This document shows positions 43,923 through 56,103 of a DNA stretch of 64,000 bases, one piece after another. The stretch comes from Cyclina sinensis (lineage: Eukaryota > Mollusca > Bivalvia > Venerida > Veneridae): the NCBI GenBank assembly GCA_012932295.1, contig JAAONU010000016.1, forward strand, positions 16,707,530-16,771,529. Direction: 5' to 3'. Positions within the stretch are counted from its first letter, which is position 1. Each line of letters opens with the position of its first letter. A program made the position numbers and the translations under genes. The notes under the pieces were generated by a model. That model was not told where the DNA came from. It worked only from the letters and a program-made list of their open reading frames with translations, and searched no databases.

Positions 43923-45539
43923 CAGTACGCTCAGCACGGATTTTGCAAAACCCGCGAGACCCCGCGGACTGAAAATGTTCACCACCGCGGACATGAATCT
44001 GTGGCCATAAGCGTTTCCCCCGTGGAACGCCGTGGTAAATCGCGGCGGAACGCGGTGGTCAATCACCGCGGATCGTGGTGAAAACTGTAGCTTTTTACGA
44101 TTAATTATTAAAACTTTACTACTTAAAATATGTAAAATTTGATTTTGTAATAAAAATATTATGTAGATACAATGTATTTGTTGTTTGCACATCATGTTGT
44201 TCTCTAGTTATTGAATTACCATTAACAAAAATACTCTAAATCGCGGCAAATCATAGTCGTATTAAATTCGAAAATAGAGTAGATATGCAAGTTCATGGTT
44301 GTGTAAACCACTTTTAAGTCAAATACTGAATAACCTCGGTGTACGACATGTATGAAACAGTAACAAGAGACAACAATGAAAACGTCAACTTTTGTTTCTT
44401 ACACCATGAAAACTTAATCCTTGTCAATATCTCCTTACAAAACTAGGTGTTACTATTTATAGATTTTCCGAAAATTAAAATTGAAAGTAGAGAGCAAGCA
44501 TCCAAAAGCATGCAGCATTAGATCATGTGATGTGGAAAAGGCGGTAAAATACTGGGATTTTTTATGGAAAATTACTCAGGCTTGCTATCAAAGGTTAGCT
44601 CTTGAATTACAACCAATAAAAATACGGTGTTGTATTACGTGTAAAGATCATAGGTCACAGGAATTGTGATTGACAAGTTGTTCCTTTGAGGCTACATATA
44701 GGTTTCACTACAATATTACGATATCAAAGATTGTGAAATTCATCCCCAAATGATAGAAATATAAAAAGGAAGTGTTGAGCCACTGAAATTTACAAGTGTT
44801 TGTTATGCATCGAAAAAATATATTCATACAAGATCTGTAGATTTCACTTTCAAACCAGAGCTCAGATTGGTTTATAGACTAGTTTGAAAAAAGGTGATTT
44901 AGTTTGTATTTAGGTATTTTATTCACACAGGTGTCAGCTGTGTTTTTGAGTTAATCTGAAGACATGGCGCCCTTTGTAAAAAGTTGAAAGCCACTACTGA
45001 GTGACGTAATTTCTTTGACAGTTAAAGCAGTTCACTTAAAATAACCCCAATAATTAGCATGTGTAACAAGTAATTGTTGTTAGGAATGTTCTAATTTTCA
45101 ATGGTTTGGATAGTTCAAGGGAACAAGGATGCTGTAGTATACTCTGTAGTATGTAGTTTGTGTCTATCGACGCGGTCACTCCAAATTTTACAATCAAAAC
45201 AAAGGTAACGTTTTTCATTTTAAATGCCGTTTCAATATTTTACATTTCAAAATTTTAACTAATGTTATTACCATTTAAGTATTTTGGTTGATTTAAAGTA
45301 ATCTTGTAAAATAAGAACACAGTGACAATTTTATAAAATAAACATTTATTTTTGAGCTATAGTTAAAATGGCCGCCGCGTTCCGGCGTGAGAAACAGGTA
45401 ACCGATTTTATCGATAATTTAAATATAATCTTAGGAAATTAGCCCTCTCATCGCGGACGTCTGCCGCGTTTGTCCACGATAAGAAAAAATTGTCCGCGGT
45501 GGTATCGCGGAAAAGGCAGAATCCGCGCTGAGCGTACTG
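43923..45539. mobile_element. MITE family 1, copy 2 (inverted relative to copy 1)
   Basis: Ends CAGTACGCTCAGCACGGATT and AATCCGCGCTGAGCGTACTG, TA on both sides (43921-43922, 45540-45541). It matches copy 1 in reverse complement over most of its 1617 bp, including the AT-rich core and the CpG-rich ends. About 90 bp shorter than copy 1. Non-coding. Confidence 0.8.
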
Positions 45540-46506
45540 TATAAAAAAAAACAACAAAAGGCAATAATCCAGTGAAAACTGATCAGAAAAAAATTCTTTA
45601 TTTCTTGCAAACAACCTGTGGTCTAAATACAAATACAAATACAATCAAAGCACTGAAAGTACTGCAAAACCTGTCGCGTAGTGCTGGGTTTATGTTTTCA
45701 AGAAATGGATACATGCATGTCATGCAATACTTTTATTCGAGAGAATTATCTCTGTGCAACAGACACCCATTGGAGCTAGTCTCTATTAAGCTGAATATGA
45801 TAAAAATCTGTTTTTTTTTACCTGCCTTGCCATAAATTATAGTCCAACTTTACTGGAAATTTTTTTTGTACATAATTACTAAACACTAATCAATACTGAC
45901 CATCATTGATCTTCACTTTTATTGCTAAAACCCTGTGGTACTTCAACTATAATGTTCTAGAAAAGTACAAGAATACTATTATACCAACCATGATTTATGC
46001 ATACTGACCAATATTGTAAGTTCTGTTTATAGTTTACTGGTAACATTTGCAGTCTAGTACAGGTTCTTTCCAGTACTTACAGGAAGGTAAACTGACTCTG
46101 ATATGAATACAACTGTAAAGAGGGGGTAAAACTTTAGCTGACAATAAGTTTACCACAAACACAAGAAAGCAGTACTTGTTAATATTATCTTTATTTAAAA
46201 AAAAATAAAACTATCAAAAACAACAATTCACTAGAAATGTGTCCATGGGACACATTTGCCCCAGCCATGTATCATAAACAGATGATAAAAATTAAAGAGG
46301 CAGGTGGAATTTCAAGAGCAGTATAATTGTTATTATTTATTTAATAAACAGTTTGCTACAAAACATAACCCTATGAATGTGAAGACATTTGGTTTTCATC
46401 AGAAATTTAATCTATAGATGTCAAAACTCTGATATATATGGAGGTGTCCTGCCAAATTTTGCAAGTAACCTGTAGTTTCATAAGATACATATACATGCAA
46501 AATATA
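45540..46506. other. Intronic sequence with a Helitron-like start
   Basis: No gene. 'cactagaaatgtgtccatgggacacatttgcccc' at about 46230-46262 has the H-type 5' hairpin (TGTGTCCATGGGACACA), but no matching 3' end is seen before element A6. Confidence 0.35.
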
Positions 46507-47892
46507 AACAAGAGGGCCATGATGGCCCTATATCGCTCACCTGAATATGACTGCTTTAAACAAAGTTGGTATGGACCTGGTTAATTGACCCCAGATGACC
46601 CATATTCAAACTTGGCCTATAAATTATTGAAACAATCTTTCTGACAAATTTCAAGGTTATCTGGACTGAAAGTGTAGCCTCCAGAGTGTTAACAAGGTTT
46701 TTCCATATTTGGGCTCTGTGACCTAGTTTTTGACCCCAGATGATCCATATTCAAACCTGAGCTAGAAATCATCAAAACAACCTTTCTGACAAATTTCCAG
46801 GACATCTGGACTGAAAATGTAGCTTCTAGAGTGTTTACAAAGTTTTTCGATATTTAAGCTCTGCGACCTAGTTTTTTAATCCAGATGACCCATATTCAAA
46901 GTTGAGCTGGAAATCATAGAAGCAACCTTTCTGACAAATTTTCAGGTTTATTCATTATTTGGACTGAAAATGTTACTTCTCCTTCTACAAGAAGATTTTC
47001 AAAGTTTTCAATATATAAGCTTATGTAAAACCAATGACCCCGGGGTGGGGCCAAATTTGACTCTAGGGGTATAATTGGAACAAACTTGGTAGAGGTCAAC
47101 TAGACAATGCTACATACTAAATCTTAAGGCTCAGGGCCTTGTGGTTTCAGACAGGAAGATTTTCGAAGTTTTTCCTATATAAGCCTATGTAAAACCAATG
47201 ACCCCAGGGTGGGGCCAAATTTGACCCCAGAGGTATAATTTGAACAAACTTGGTAGGAGTCCACTAGCTGCTACATACCAAATATCTAAGCTCTATGCCT
47301 TACGGTTTCTCACAAGAAGATTTTTAAAGTTTTTCCTATATATCTCTTCGTAAAACAAGTTAGCCCTGGGGCGGGGCCATTTTCGACCCAGAGGCCAAGA
47401 TTTGAACAAACTTGGTAGAGGTCCACTAGACAATGCTGCACACCAAATATCTTAGCTCTATGCCTTATGGTTTCTGACAAGAAGATTTTTAAAGTTTTTC
47501 CTATATAATTCTATGTAAAACAAGTTACCCCTGGGGCGGGGCCATTTTTGACCCAAGGATCATAATTTGAATAAACTTGGTAGAGGTCCACTAGATGATG
47601 CTTTATACCAAATATCAAAGCTCCAGGCCTTGTTGTTTCTGACAAGAAGATTTTTAAAGATCCAACTTTTAAAATCTGTTTTTAGCTCCTGTGACCCAGA
47701 AATGCAATGAACCGGAACCATTTGAACAAACTTGGTAGAGCTTCATGCAAGGAACATTCTAGGCAAGTTTCATCAAATTTTGCCCAGTGGTTTCAGAGGA
47801 GATGTCGTTTGAATGAATTGTGGACGACGGACGGACGGACTTAGGACAATAAAGGATCCTAAAAGCTCACGAGCATGCTCAGGTGAGCTAAA
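46507..47892 (+). mobile_element. Helitron-like element A6
   Basis: Starts AACAAGAGGGCCATGATGGC and TATCGCTCACCTGAATA, ends CATGCTCAGGTGAGCTAAAA. The left part has 145-bp 'gacctagtttttgacc' units and the right part ~165-bp 'gacaagaagatttttaaag' units, so it joins both body types. GACGACGGACGGACGGAC lies before the end. Confidence 0.65.
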
Positions 47893-48108
47893 AAAATCTG
47901 TTTAATCATTTTTCTTTAAATGTGCAGAAATTTCATTTTAGTAGAAAATAAGTCAAAAAGGGCCAAGAAGGAACCATATGTAGACACATCTACATGCAAA
48001 TATGAATGAAATCTGTGCAAGCATTTTCATTTGAATTTGTGGAAATGGAATATGAAGTTTAAAAAAGGCCATGCATGACCGAGATGACCTTTGCACTGGT
48101 ATGTAGCA

Positions 48109-49264
48109 CATACCTGCCATAATTTTTCTGGCCATTTCCGGGATTTTGATATCGAATTTCCGGGATTTGAGCCGATTTTCCGGGACATACAACTATTCAT
48201 ATACTTTCAATGCCCTACCGTTGGCAGTACACAAAATTGGACGGGATTCCGTTTTTGGCGGGAAAAGCCGTGCACGTTCTTCAAATACACATCAGTACCA
48301 TCAGTTTCATACCTTTTATTTTAGTTGCAAGAGCATAGTAATTGTCAGGGTTGCAGAAATGTTCAAGCTCAATCGGTCCGACCACCCGACAATTAGTCTC
48401 CCATCCCTCTCAACCACTTCAGAAAAAAACGTTCGCTCGTATTTACTAGTGGAGAAGGTAGGAGGACGAGTATAATTTTCTGATCGATCATCCTGCAGAA
48501 CGAGTGCAAAAACAGCAAGAAATATACCGATGGATGTGTATTTCATAACGTCACAGTTTACCGACAGTAAATTGTGCATGTAATACGCTGTTAAAACGAA
48601 ACCGGAAGCGTGAGTAAGGGGGAGCACTGCGCCTTTTTTAATTCAGTAAACCGCACAGTACCGTTGATCTTTTTTCTCCTAGGTCTCCAGGACTGGTGGT
48701 GGTGATGCAGGACGAGTAGAATTTTTTGTCACAATTACTAATTGTGTAAAATAAAAAAATAAAAAACTGTGTACCATTAATTAATTAACATCATAAACTC
48801 GCATTCAAGTTGAATCACGGGCGATTGATGACAGCGTCGTCTATGCTTTGTATTACAAGTATCGGCGCGATTTGATCGAACATTACAATATTCACCACGA
48901 GTTTTATGCGCGTTTGCATTAAATTTAATTTTAAGTAGCATCTCTATTAACACCAATTACCGCGGCGACAGTCTTTGAAAGGGGCAGATATCTTACAAAT
49001 TAATTAATGCACCGCAAGTCAATAAGTCGATAGCGGTCATTTGTTAATTGGTTATCAATAACACGCGGTGTATTCACCGAATCGGAACATATTATCATAA
49101 CGAATAATTAAAGAATTAGCGGCGTGTCAAAAATTTGACTGGCCTGATCAAAGGTATGCGCGTTTTTCATGTTTTCCGGGACATCGGGTGTCTTTCCGGG
49201 ACTCCGGGACGGGCCCTCGATTTCCGGGACAATCCCGGACGATCCGGGACGTATGGCAGGTATG
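48109..49264. mobile_element. hAT-like non-autonomous element with perfect 8-bp TSD
   Basis: CATACCTGCCATA at the left and TATGGCAGGTATG at the right form perfect 13-bp ends, flanked by ATGTAGCA at 48101-48108 and 49265-49272. An 8-bp TSD with short TIRs is typical of hAT elements. Subterminal zones carry direct copies of TTTCCGGGA (three at the left, several at the right), as transposase-binding repeats of hAT elements often do. 1156 bp, no transposase frame. Confidence 0.8.
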
Positions 49265-49272
49265 ATGTAGCA

Positions 49273-49875
49273 TCACGATGACAATTGTGTGATGCTTATT
49301 CCGCTATTATTACTTGTAGAAATGAAAACTGGATGAACATGAAACCATAACCTTTTCTTGAAACAACAAAGAGGATAAATCCTGTAATGGCAGTCAGAGT
49401 TATGTATCTTGTGTGATTACCTACACACAAATGAGTAAGTGTCAACTGTCATGCAATTGCAACAAAAGTAGCTCCAAAAAGTGAGAAATTTCCAACTAAC
49501 AAAAAAAGATGAACTGATGGAAGTATGGACAGATGGTTTAATTAGAAGCTGACTGCATCAAAAGAGGAAATTCCCTGAACATGCTAAAAGGAGGAAATAA
49601 ATTAGATACTGGAAGTACCAACTACAGTGAGATTCTCTATATTGTCTTCTTCTGGCACTGCTTTATATATCATTTCCAAAGGAACAGATGTAACATGATG
49701 TCATCATTGTTCACAAAAAAATATTTATATTAATGTCTACACACCCAGGAAAAAGGATAAACTGTCATCTATATGTACAAACATGGTGTCATTACTTTTG
49801 GATTATCTCTATTTCTGACAAGAAAGAATTTCACTCCCTGTCCAATGTCCATAAAATTAAACTATTTCAGTCCAT
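49273..49875. other. Intronic sequence, nothing recognised
   Basis: AT-rich, no repeat or exon supported. Confidence 0.3.
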
Positions 49876-50037
49876 TCACATGAAATTTTCTTTGTTGTCT
49901 TCATATGACACTGTTTTCTTCCTTTTTTTGAAAGAGAATATCTTTAACACCATCATTATCCAGAAGAAATTCAGCAGATCCATCTGCTCCACAATCCCCT
50001 TTGTATACATTTCTTGAAGGAGAGGAGCTTCAACTTT
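49876..50037 (-). CDS. Possible terminal exon (minus strand)
   Basis: After a good acceptor (TCTTTTTTCTTGTCAG) the frame is open in phase 0 for 53 codons starting KVEAPLLQEMYTKGIVEQMD and ending KENFM, then TGA. An overlapping frame containing SAEFLLDNDGVKDILFQKKE also looks protein-like, so a sequence error or frameshift is possible. No domain recognised and no firm link to neighbouring exons. Confidence 0.3.
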   Translation of the reverse strand, partial: KVEAPLLQEMYTKGIVEQMDLLNFFWIMMVLKIFSFKKRKKTVSYEDNKENFM

Positions 50038-50065
50038 CTGACAAGAAAAAAGAAAAGAATCTATT

Positions 50066-50595
50066 AATAGCAAGAACTGTCACTGAAAGATGTCAATTCA
50101 GCTGAAATGGTGCCTAGAACTTTGAGATCTGGACCACACAAAGAGTAATGGTAGAACCTTGTAAAACATTTGGGTTTTTTTTGACAATTTGACCTCAAGA
50201 TCAAGTTCATTTAGGGCTCCAGTTAATAAAAAGTCAATCTCAAAGGGTTGATGCATGCAAAGATTAACTAAGTTAAAAAAAGGGTCAAAGTATAACAATT
50301 GGCATTCTGAATATCTCTCCCAAACTGTTGTTGTGTACAAACGTGTTAAATCTGTCTGGGAGTTATGGCCAATATTAAGTACTTTTGCAATTGGACCTTC
50401 AAAGTCAAGGTCATTCTGGGGTCTATGTCAAATAAATATATATCAGTGGGAAGGTCTTGTCCAAAGTTCTGTTTGAGTATAAATCAAATTCATTTACTAA
50501 TAAGGAAGTTACTGGCAATCTTCAAGTTTTCAGACAGAATGACAGCTCAAAAACTACACCCCACCCCCTTTGGTGACAGAGGAATGGCATTATCA
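50066..50595 (+). mobile_element. Helitron-like element G2, degenerate
   Basis: Starts AGCAAGAACTGTCACTGAAA and has G-type units ('aaatatatatcagtgggaaggtcttgtccaaag'), ending near AACTACACCCCACCCCCTTT with a poor 3' hairpin. Confidence 0.45.
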
Positions 50596-51282
50596 GTCTA
50601 GGGTATTTCACATCCCTCTGTATTATGGAATCCTGAGGGACACTTGGTGTCAAGAGTTTACTGAGGCCTACAACATTTCTGAAAGGTTCTGAAGGTGGTT
50701 CCCATTGTTACTATTCTAACATTTACCTTATATGTTTTTTTATTGTACATTTGTAACTGCTCATAAAACTTAACTTCAGTGATGTCAAGCAATGGTTATA
50801 CAGAGTCTAGGGCTGTCTGAATAGCCTACATGTAAGGTATTACAAACTGTGGTTACTTTATGTGAATACCCAATTACCCTAAGCAAAAAAAAAATGAAAA
50901 TGTCAAGGAGTTATCATCACTGCAATATGGAATATCTCAGAATTCAATTAAACATTAAAACTGATGAAACATAAATTTAAAAAAAGAACTTTTTGTGTGG
51001 CAATACATTGTAATGTGAACATATACATACTTGATTATTCCAAATTTCATGAATGCATGATTATATTATACCTTTACTCAATCTCTGTTCAGTCTAACAA
51101 AAAAAATTTGAAAGTAACACTTGAAAAGAGCTGAAAAGATCCACTTTTCTTGAAAAATTGTTCTAGAATTCATATTTATTGGTCTCATAAATAAACAAAC
51201 TAAAAATAAACAAAATGTATTAAATTCCTAATAGCTGGAAAAGGTGTTATATATACCTCTACAGCTGTTCTGCTTGTTGCAG
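50596..51282. other. Intronic sequence, nothing recognised
   Basis: No repeats or coding segment that I can support. Confidence 0.3.
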
Positions 51283-51426
51283 TCAAACTTTTGTCATTTC
51301 TGCAGAAATGTCATGCCATACACTTTGTAGTGGTACTTTACACTTTCTCACAGTGTCATCAGCCAGGTATATAGCTTTAATTAGCACACTGTCACCTTTT
51401 ACAGAGAAACTTGTGACTGCAAAAAC
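51283..51426 (-). CDS. Probable third exon of the THAP gene
   Basis: After TCTATTTTTTTCAG the frame reads 47 codons, VFAVTSFSVKGDSVLIKAIY, then LADDTVRKCKVPLQSVWHDI and SAEMTKV, stopping at TGA (51283-51285). The alternation of basic and hydrophobic residues with 'ADDT.RK..VPL...W.di' is clearly protein-like and might be the first half of a PB1-like fold. The phase is a difficulty: the previous exon (52193-52320) ends with two leftover bases, which this acceptor does not accept. An acceptor 17 bases further in (CACAAG|TTTC, at 51409) would. So exon start, or the frame of one exon, is uncertain. Confidence 0.45.
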   Translation of the reverse strand, partial: VFAVTSFSVKGDSVLIKAIYLADDTVRKCKVPLQSVWHDISAEMTKV

Positions 51427-52192
51427 CTGAAAAAAATAGATTAAATATAAAAAAATGTGTATTAATACCTTAACCTTTACCCTGCTGGAGGCAATTTACT
51501 CTGCCTTTGCGAATAGTGCAGGCCAAGAACAGCATGCACATCCATGCAGTCTGATCATGGTCTGTACTACCTGCCATTAAGTGAGAAAATTTTCAACCTG
51601 CACCCCTGTAAACAATTAATGGATCTGTCCACATTATTATGAAAGACAGACAAGTCCATTTTAGATATTAAGCATGGCAAGGGAAACATTTTACAGGCAC
51701 TTACTGTCGGCTTAAGTTTTAGAAAATTTATTGTCATAATGATAGCACAAAGCATTTATCCTCGACAAGAATATCTATCTTTGGATGAAAATTGGAACAG
51801 AAGAGGAAGTCCAGACTGACTGCTTCACAATCTGGAGGTTGCTACTCCCAAAGTCAAGTTAACTTTTTGACTTTATGGAAGATTTTAAATAACTTGGCAC
51901 AATGTTCTTATAATATGCATGGCACAATATCAAGGTCATGGTTGGTTAAAGGTCAAGAAGTATCTGCTGCGGAAGGGGATTTAGCTGTCCTTAAGACTGC
52001 CTTGTTTTAATAGTATCAATCAGATTTTTTAGCTTTATAAGATGACATTTTTTGTAACTTTAGTATTTAGCTGAGAAAACAACAACAACAAAATGATAAC
52101 ATACTTTTTAAGTTTTTCCTGTAACTCCAAAATTGTACTGCTGTAAATTTTGATAATGCTTTAAAGTTTTCATATAAATAAATTGAAATAAC

Positions 52193-52320
52193 CTGTTTGA
52201 TGTTTTGAAATGTAACCGCCTCCTTTTGGCCTGCTGGCTCTTATAACAGGTGGATAGATAGGGATCAGCCGGTAAAGGGTCAGGGTGCTCTTTGGTTGAC
52301 CAGCTGTTGTTGACGAAGTG
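52193..52320 (-). CDS. Second exon of a THAP-domain gene
   Basis: 128-bp minus-strand exon with acceptor TTTTTTGACTTGTTGCAG and donor AACAG|GTTATT (weak). In phase 0 it begins HFVNNSWSTKEHPDPLPADP, then YLSTCYKSQQAKRRRLHFKT. In THAP domains the last zinc ligands are in 'C..HF', followed by a proline-rich tail; here the exon starts exactly at HF, right after 'YVCTK' from the exon ending at 53385. A basic KRRR stretch may be a nuclear signal. THAP proteins bind DNA through this C2CH finger and derive from P-element-like transposases. Confidence 0.7.
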
Positions 52321-53384
52321 CTGCAACAAGTCAAAAAAGCATGCAGATTTTTTTTTTATTTTGAAACAAGTTTATCTATGAAACATGAGCACTGTAGTCA
52401 TAATAGCTAAGTATTAAGCAGATTACAGTTTCATAAAATAAAGGATGAAATATAATACAGTTTCAGTGAAAAGACCTAATGCACATATTAAATAAGAAAA
52501 AAAGTTGCATCAGTTTGCTGACCAAAGCAAAAACTAAGGATTATGTATGTGTTTGCTTTAAATGGTTTTGATCAAGAAAATGACAGAAATATAATTTTTG
52601 GTGTGTTAAGTCATGGACACATCTATTTTTTCCATTCCCTTTCTGACCATGACACGCTCCTAGAATTTGACAAGCTATATTACAATAGAGTGTGAACACT
52701 GTAACATGTAGATTTCAGGACTTTTCACCTCCTGGACGTGTTGGCCTCAAAGGCCTGGTCTTTTCAGCATTTTTTTTTTTTTAAATATGAAAAAATGTTA
52801 GGCCTAAATGTGAAATTCTGCTTGTATTCTTTATTTACGTTCATGACTAAAAATCACTTTTATTAATCTTTTTGTCATAAAGGAATGTATGCATTTATAT
52901 TACGGAATATTCTGGTAAAAATTAATGTCAACATATAAAATATAATATTCAAAGTTTACAATCACAAAGTTTTCATATTAAAAAAAAGTATCCTTCAAAT
53001 GTCTTAACTAAAATACTTTAAAAACATGAACATTTTTGCAATATTCAAAGGCTTTCAGTCTTTTAATTTATCAATTTTAATAGTATAGTACTACAATGGG
53101 ATTAAAGTATGCATGACTTGACACATGCCAATCATCCTATTACATCAACATTGGTAAAACGCCGAAAAGTTCAGGAGGTGAATTGTCCGAAAACCAACAT
53201 GTATACGGTACATCTTTATTTTTTCAAAAGAGGCTCTAAAATCCATCTCGATAACGAACCATCATATTTACAGTACTGCATCAATGTACGAAGTTGTTGT
53301 GGTACGAACCCATCGTGTTGAAGAAATATTTCTTCTTGATGGAATCTCAGTGTACAAAAATCAGTAACACGATAGATAACTTAC

Positions 53385-53572
53385 CTTCGTGCAAACATAA
53401 CGACTTGAGTTGATTTTAGAAAGATTAAACTCTTCATGAGGTCTCCCGCAGAGCTTGATCCATCTTAAGAGTTAGAAAGTTTTCAAGAACAGTCTGTTCG
53501 TAGTTTGTTTTCGCTTCAGGAAACTCTTTTGGGATAGCCACTTTCAAGGTCGCAGTCCCTGAAGCTGCATCG
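53385..53572 (-). pseudogene. THAP zinc-finger exon with frame disruptions
   Basis: On the minus strand the stretch ending at ACGAAG|GTAAGT (a strong donor) reads RWIKLCGRPHEEFNLSKINS, then SRYVCTK, the second half of a THAP domain, continuing in frame as HF in the next exon. Upstream, RCSFRDCDLESGYPK (the CxxxxC zinc pair) and EFPEAKTNYE (the middle of the domain) are present in order but in two other frames, so at least two frame changes separate the pieces. This means a decayed copy, or indel errors in the assembly. No start codon is assigned. Identity as a THAP module is convincing; functionality is not. Confidence 0.65.
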
Positions 53573-54905
53573 TTTCACAATACTTTTGTTATGCTAAATA
53601 TTGACCAGAAACAGTCAAATAACTTATAAAAATTAAAATTCCTTCAACTGATTTCACAGCTAACGCAATGGTGCTGACATTTTGGTTTCGGAGCGGTGAG
53701 GCATGTTAGAATGCAGTATTCTGATTGGGTGACAATCAACACTGGCAGAAAGGTCAACTAACTTTTGGCATTATTGAATATGCACCACCCACGGACCAAG
53801 ATATGCTCTGTATAAGACACTTACAGAAATAAAGTGATACAGTCAGCGTCAATTCTCTATTTTCCCCACACACAAAACAATTCTCACTAAGGATTTTGTT
53901 TCTTTTAAAACGAACTTGAAAGCCTTTTTAATGAGAATGTTCATTTAATTTCCTCGCTTTTTTGAAAGGACTATATTCCTGGCGAAAGTGAATGGCTATT
54001 GTTAGGTCTTGGGAACATGAAGCCCGGCTTGGTTCTGTTTGCATTGAGATAATTTAGGATGAGCCGGGACAAAACTTTTCAACTTGGTTATAACTTTAAA
54101 CTTTGTCTCTGATGCGACAGGTTTAAAAACATTTATATAGTGCAAAAACTATAAAATTTAATATTCAGTTGCACTTTACATATAATCATGCTTCATACAT
54201 ATTTTCTACAGTCGTTAAATGGGCTGTGCTCCAGATGACAAAAAAAGAAAGTTTTCTTGTATTATAAATTTCTTGTAATATTTATGACTAATGCTTAAAA
54301 ACTAACTTACTGACAAAAAATAAGTCAGATAATCACATTATAAATTGATTTTTTTTTCCGTTCATAGTGCTATACAGTAACGCAACGGTGTAACTATATT
54401 GTATAACATTTAAAGTAAATAATTGTTATTTCAGTTGCAGTGATAGTGATGACAGTAAAAGCATTGGAAAAATTTTGTTAACATGAGGGTCCAGAGTTCA
54501 AATCAAGCTGAAGGGAATATATTTTTTTTGTTCTATTTTGACTTTTATAATCAGTTTTGAAGTAAAATATCATGTTGTTATAATCTCACTGCATCTAGAT
54601 ATCTAATTTATGTAAAAAATATTTTTATATCAAATCTGGAGTACAGCCCCTTTAAAGAACACATGGACACTAGTCCTTGAAACTTTGCTCAAATAGGTGA
54701 GTCTATCATGTGTGCGAGTTTGGTTCCAATCCATCCATGAGTGCAGGAGTTGTGCACATAAGAAAAGGGACGTACGTACGGATGTGTGGTGTGGGCATAA
54801 AAACAAATCAAACGAATGTGTGTTTGTTGCTTAGTTGAATCCGAAATTGAAAAAAAGAACTATTGTTTTATTTAAATATTTTACTAAGCGCCTTTTTTTT
54901 CAGTA
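53573..54905. other. Region 5' of the THAP exons, nothing recognised
   Basis: No exon, promoter motif or repeat that I can support. AT-rich with short accidental ORFs. Confidence 0.3.
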
Positions 54906-55101
54906 TTAACAAGAGCCATGTAGACATGGCCATCCCCTGCCAAATGTGTTTGGTTGTTGGAAAAAGTATGTGTTGCAGAGGAGAATAATTCATTTTCAAA
55001 AAGTTTTTTGGTAATGAGGACTGATAGTTGAAGTGATTATAGATGTGAAACCCATGTGAAGACCTACTTTCTGAGAAATTGTCTGAACAAGAATTAAGCA
55101 G
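54906..55101 (+). repeat. Truncated Helitron-like start
   Basis: TTAACAAGAGCCATGTAGAC with the hairpin GCCATGTAGACATGGC and CATCCCCTGCC nearby resembles the 5' starts of other elements; cut off by element G3. Confidence 0.45.
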
Positions 55102-56103
55102 GAACAAGAACTGTCACTGTAAGATGACAATGCCCATGAAAGTTGTGCTCTGACCTTTGATCTGAGAACCAGTCATTCAGGGGTCAAGGTCAAATAAATA
55201 TAAGTCAGTGGGAAGGTCTTATCCAAAGGGTGTTGTGTCCAAGTATGAAGTAAATCCCCTTACTAATTTGGAAGTGACGGCCAAATATTAGTTTTTGGAC
55301 AATTGAATATTCAGGGGTCAAGGTCAAATAATTACAGGTCAGTGGGAAGGTCTTGTCAGAAGGGGGGTTGTGTCCAAGTATGAAGTAAATCCACTTACTA
55401 ATAAGCAAGTTAAGGGCAATGTGAAAGTTTCTGGACAATTGGATCTTCAAGGTGAAGGTCATTCAGGGGTCAAGGTCAAATAAGTATAAGTCAGTGGGAA
55501 GGCCTTGTCCAAAGGGTGTTGTGTTTAAGTATGATGTATATCCACTTACTAATTTGGAAGTTATGGCCAAATATTAATTTTTGGACAATTGCATATTCAG
55601 GGGTCAAGGTCAAATAATTACAAGTCAGTGGGAAGATCTTGTCCAAAGGGGTGTTGTGTCCAAGTATGAAGTAAATCCACTTAAATTACTAATAAGAAAG
55701 TTACGGGCAATGTTAAAGTTTTTGGACAATTGGATCTTTCAGATGAAGGTCATTCAGGGGTCAAGGTCAAACAAATATACATCATTGAGAAGGTCTTGTT
55801 CAAAAGGGTGTACTGTCCAAGTATGAAGTAAATCCACTTACTAATAAAGAAGTTGTTGCCAATGTTCAAGTTTTTGGTCAATTGGATCTTCAAGGTGAAG
55901 GTCAATCAGGGGTCAAGGTCAAATAATTATACATCAGTGTAAAGGTCTTGTCCAAAGGGGTGTTGTGTCCAAGTATGAAGTAATTCCACTTATTAATAAG
56001 AAAGTTATTGCCAATGATAAAGTTTTCAGACAGACTGACTGAAGGACAGACGGAATGACGGACGGACAGTTAAAAAACTATATGCCTCCCTTCGGGGGCA
56101 TAA
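55102..56103 (+). mobile_element. Helitron-like element G3
   Basis: Starts GAACAAGAACTGTCACTGTA with GACAATGCCC, ends ATATGCCTCCCTTCGGGGGC ATAA. About five units as in G1 with 'caaggtgaaggtcattcaggggtcaaggtcaaataa'. GACGGAATGACGGACGGACA precedes the hairpin. Confidence 0.6.
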
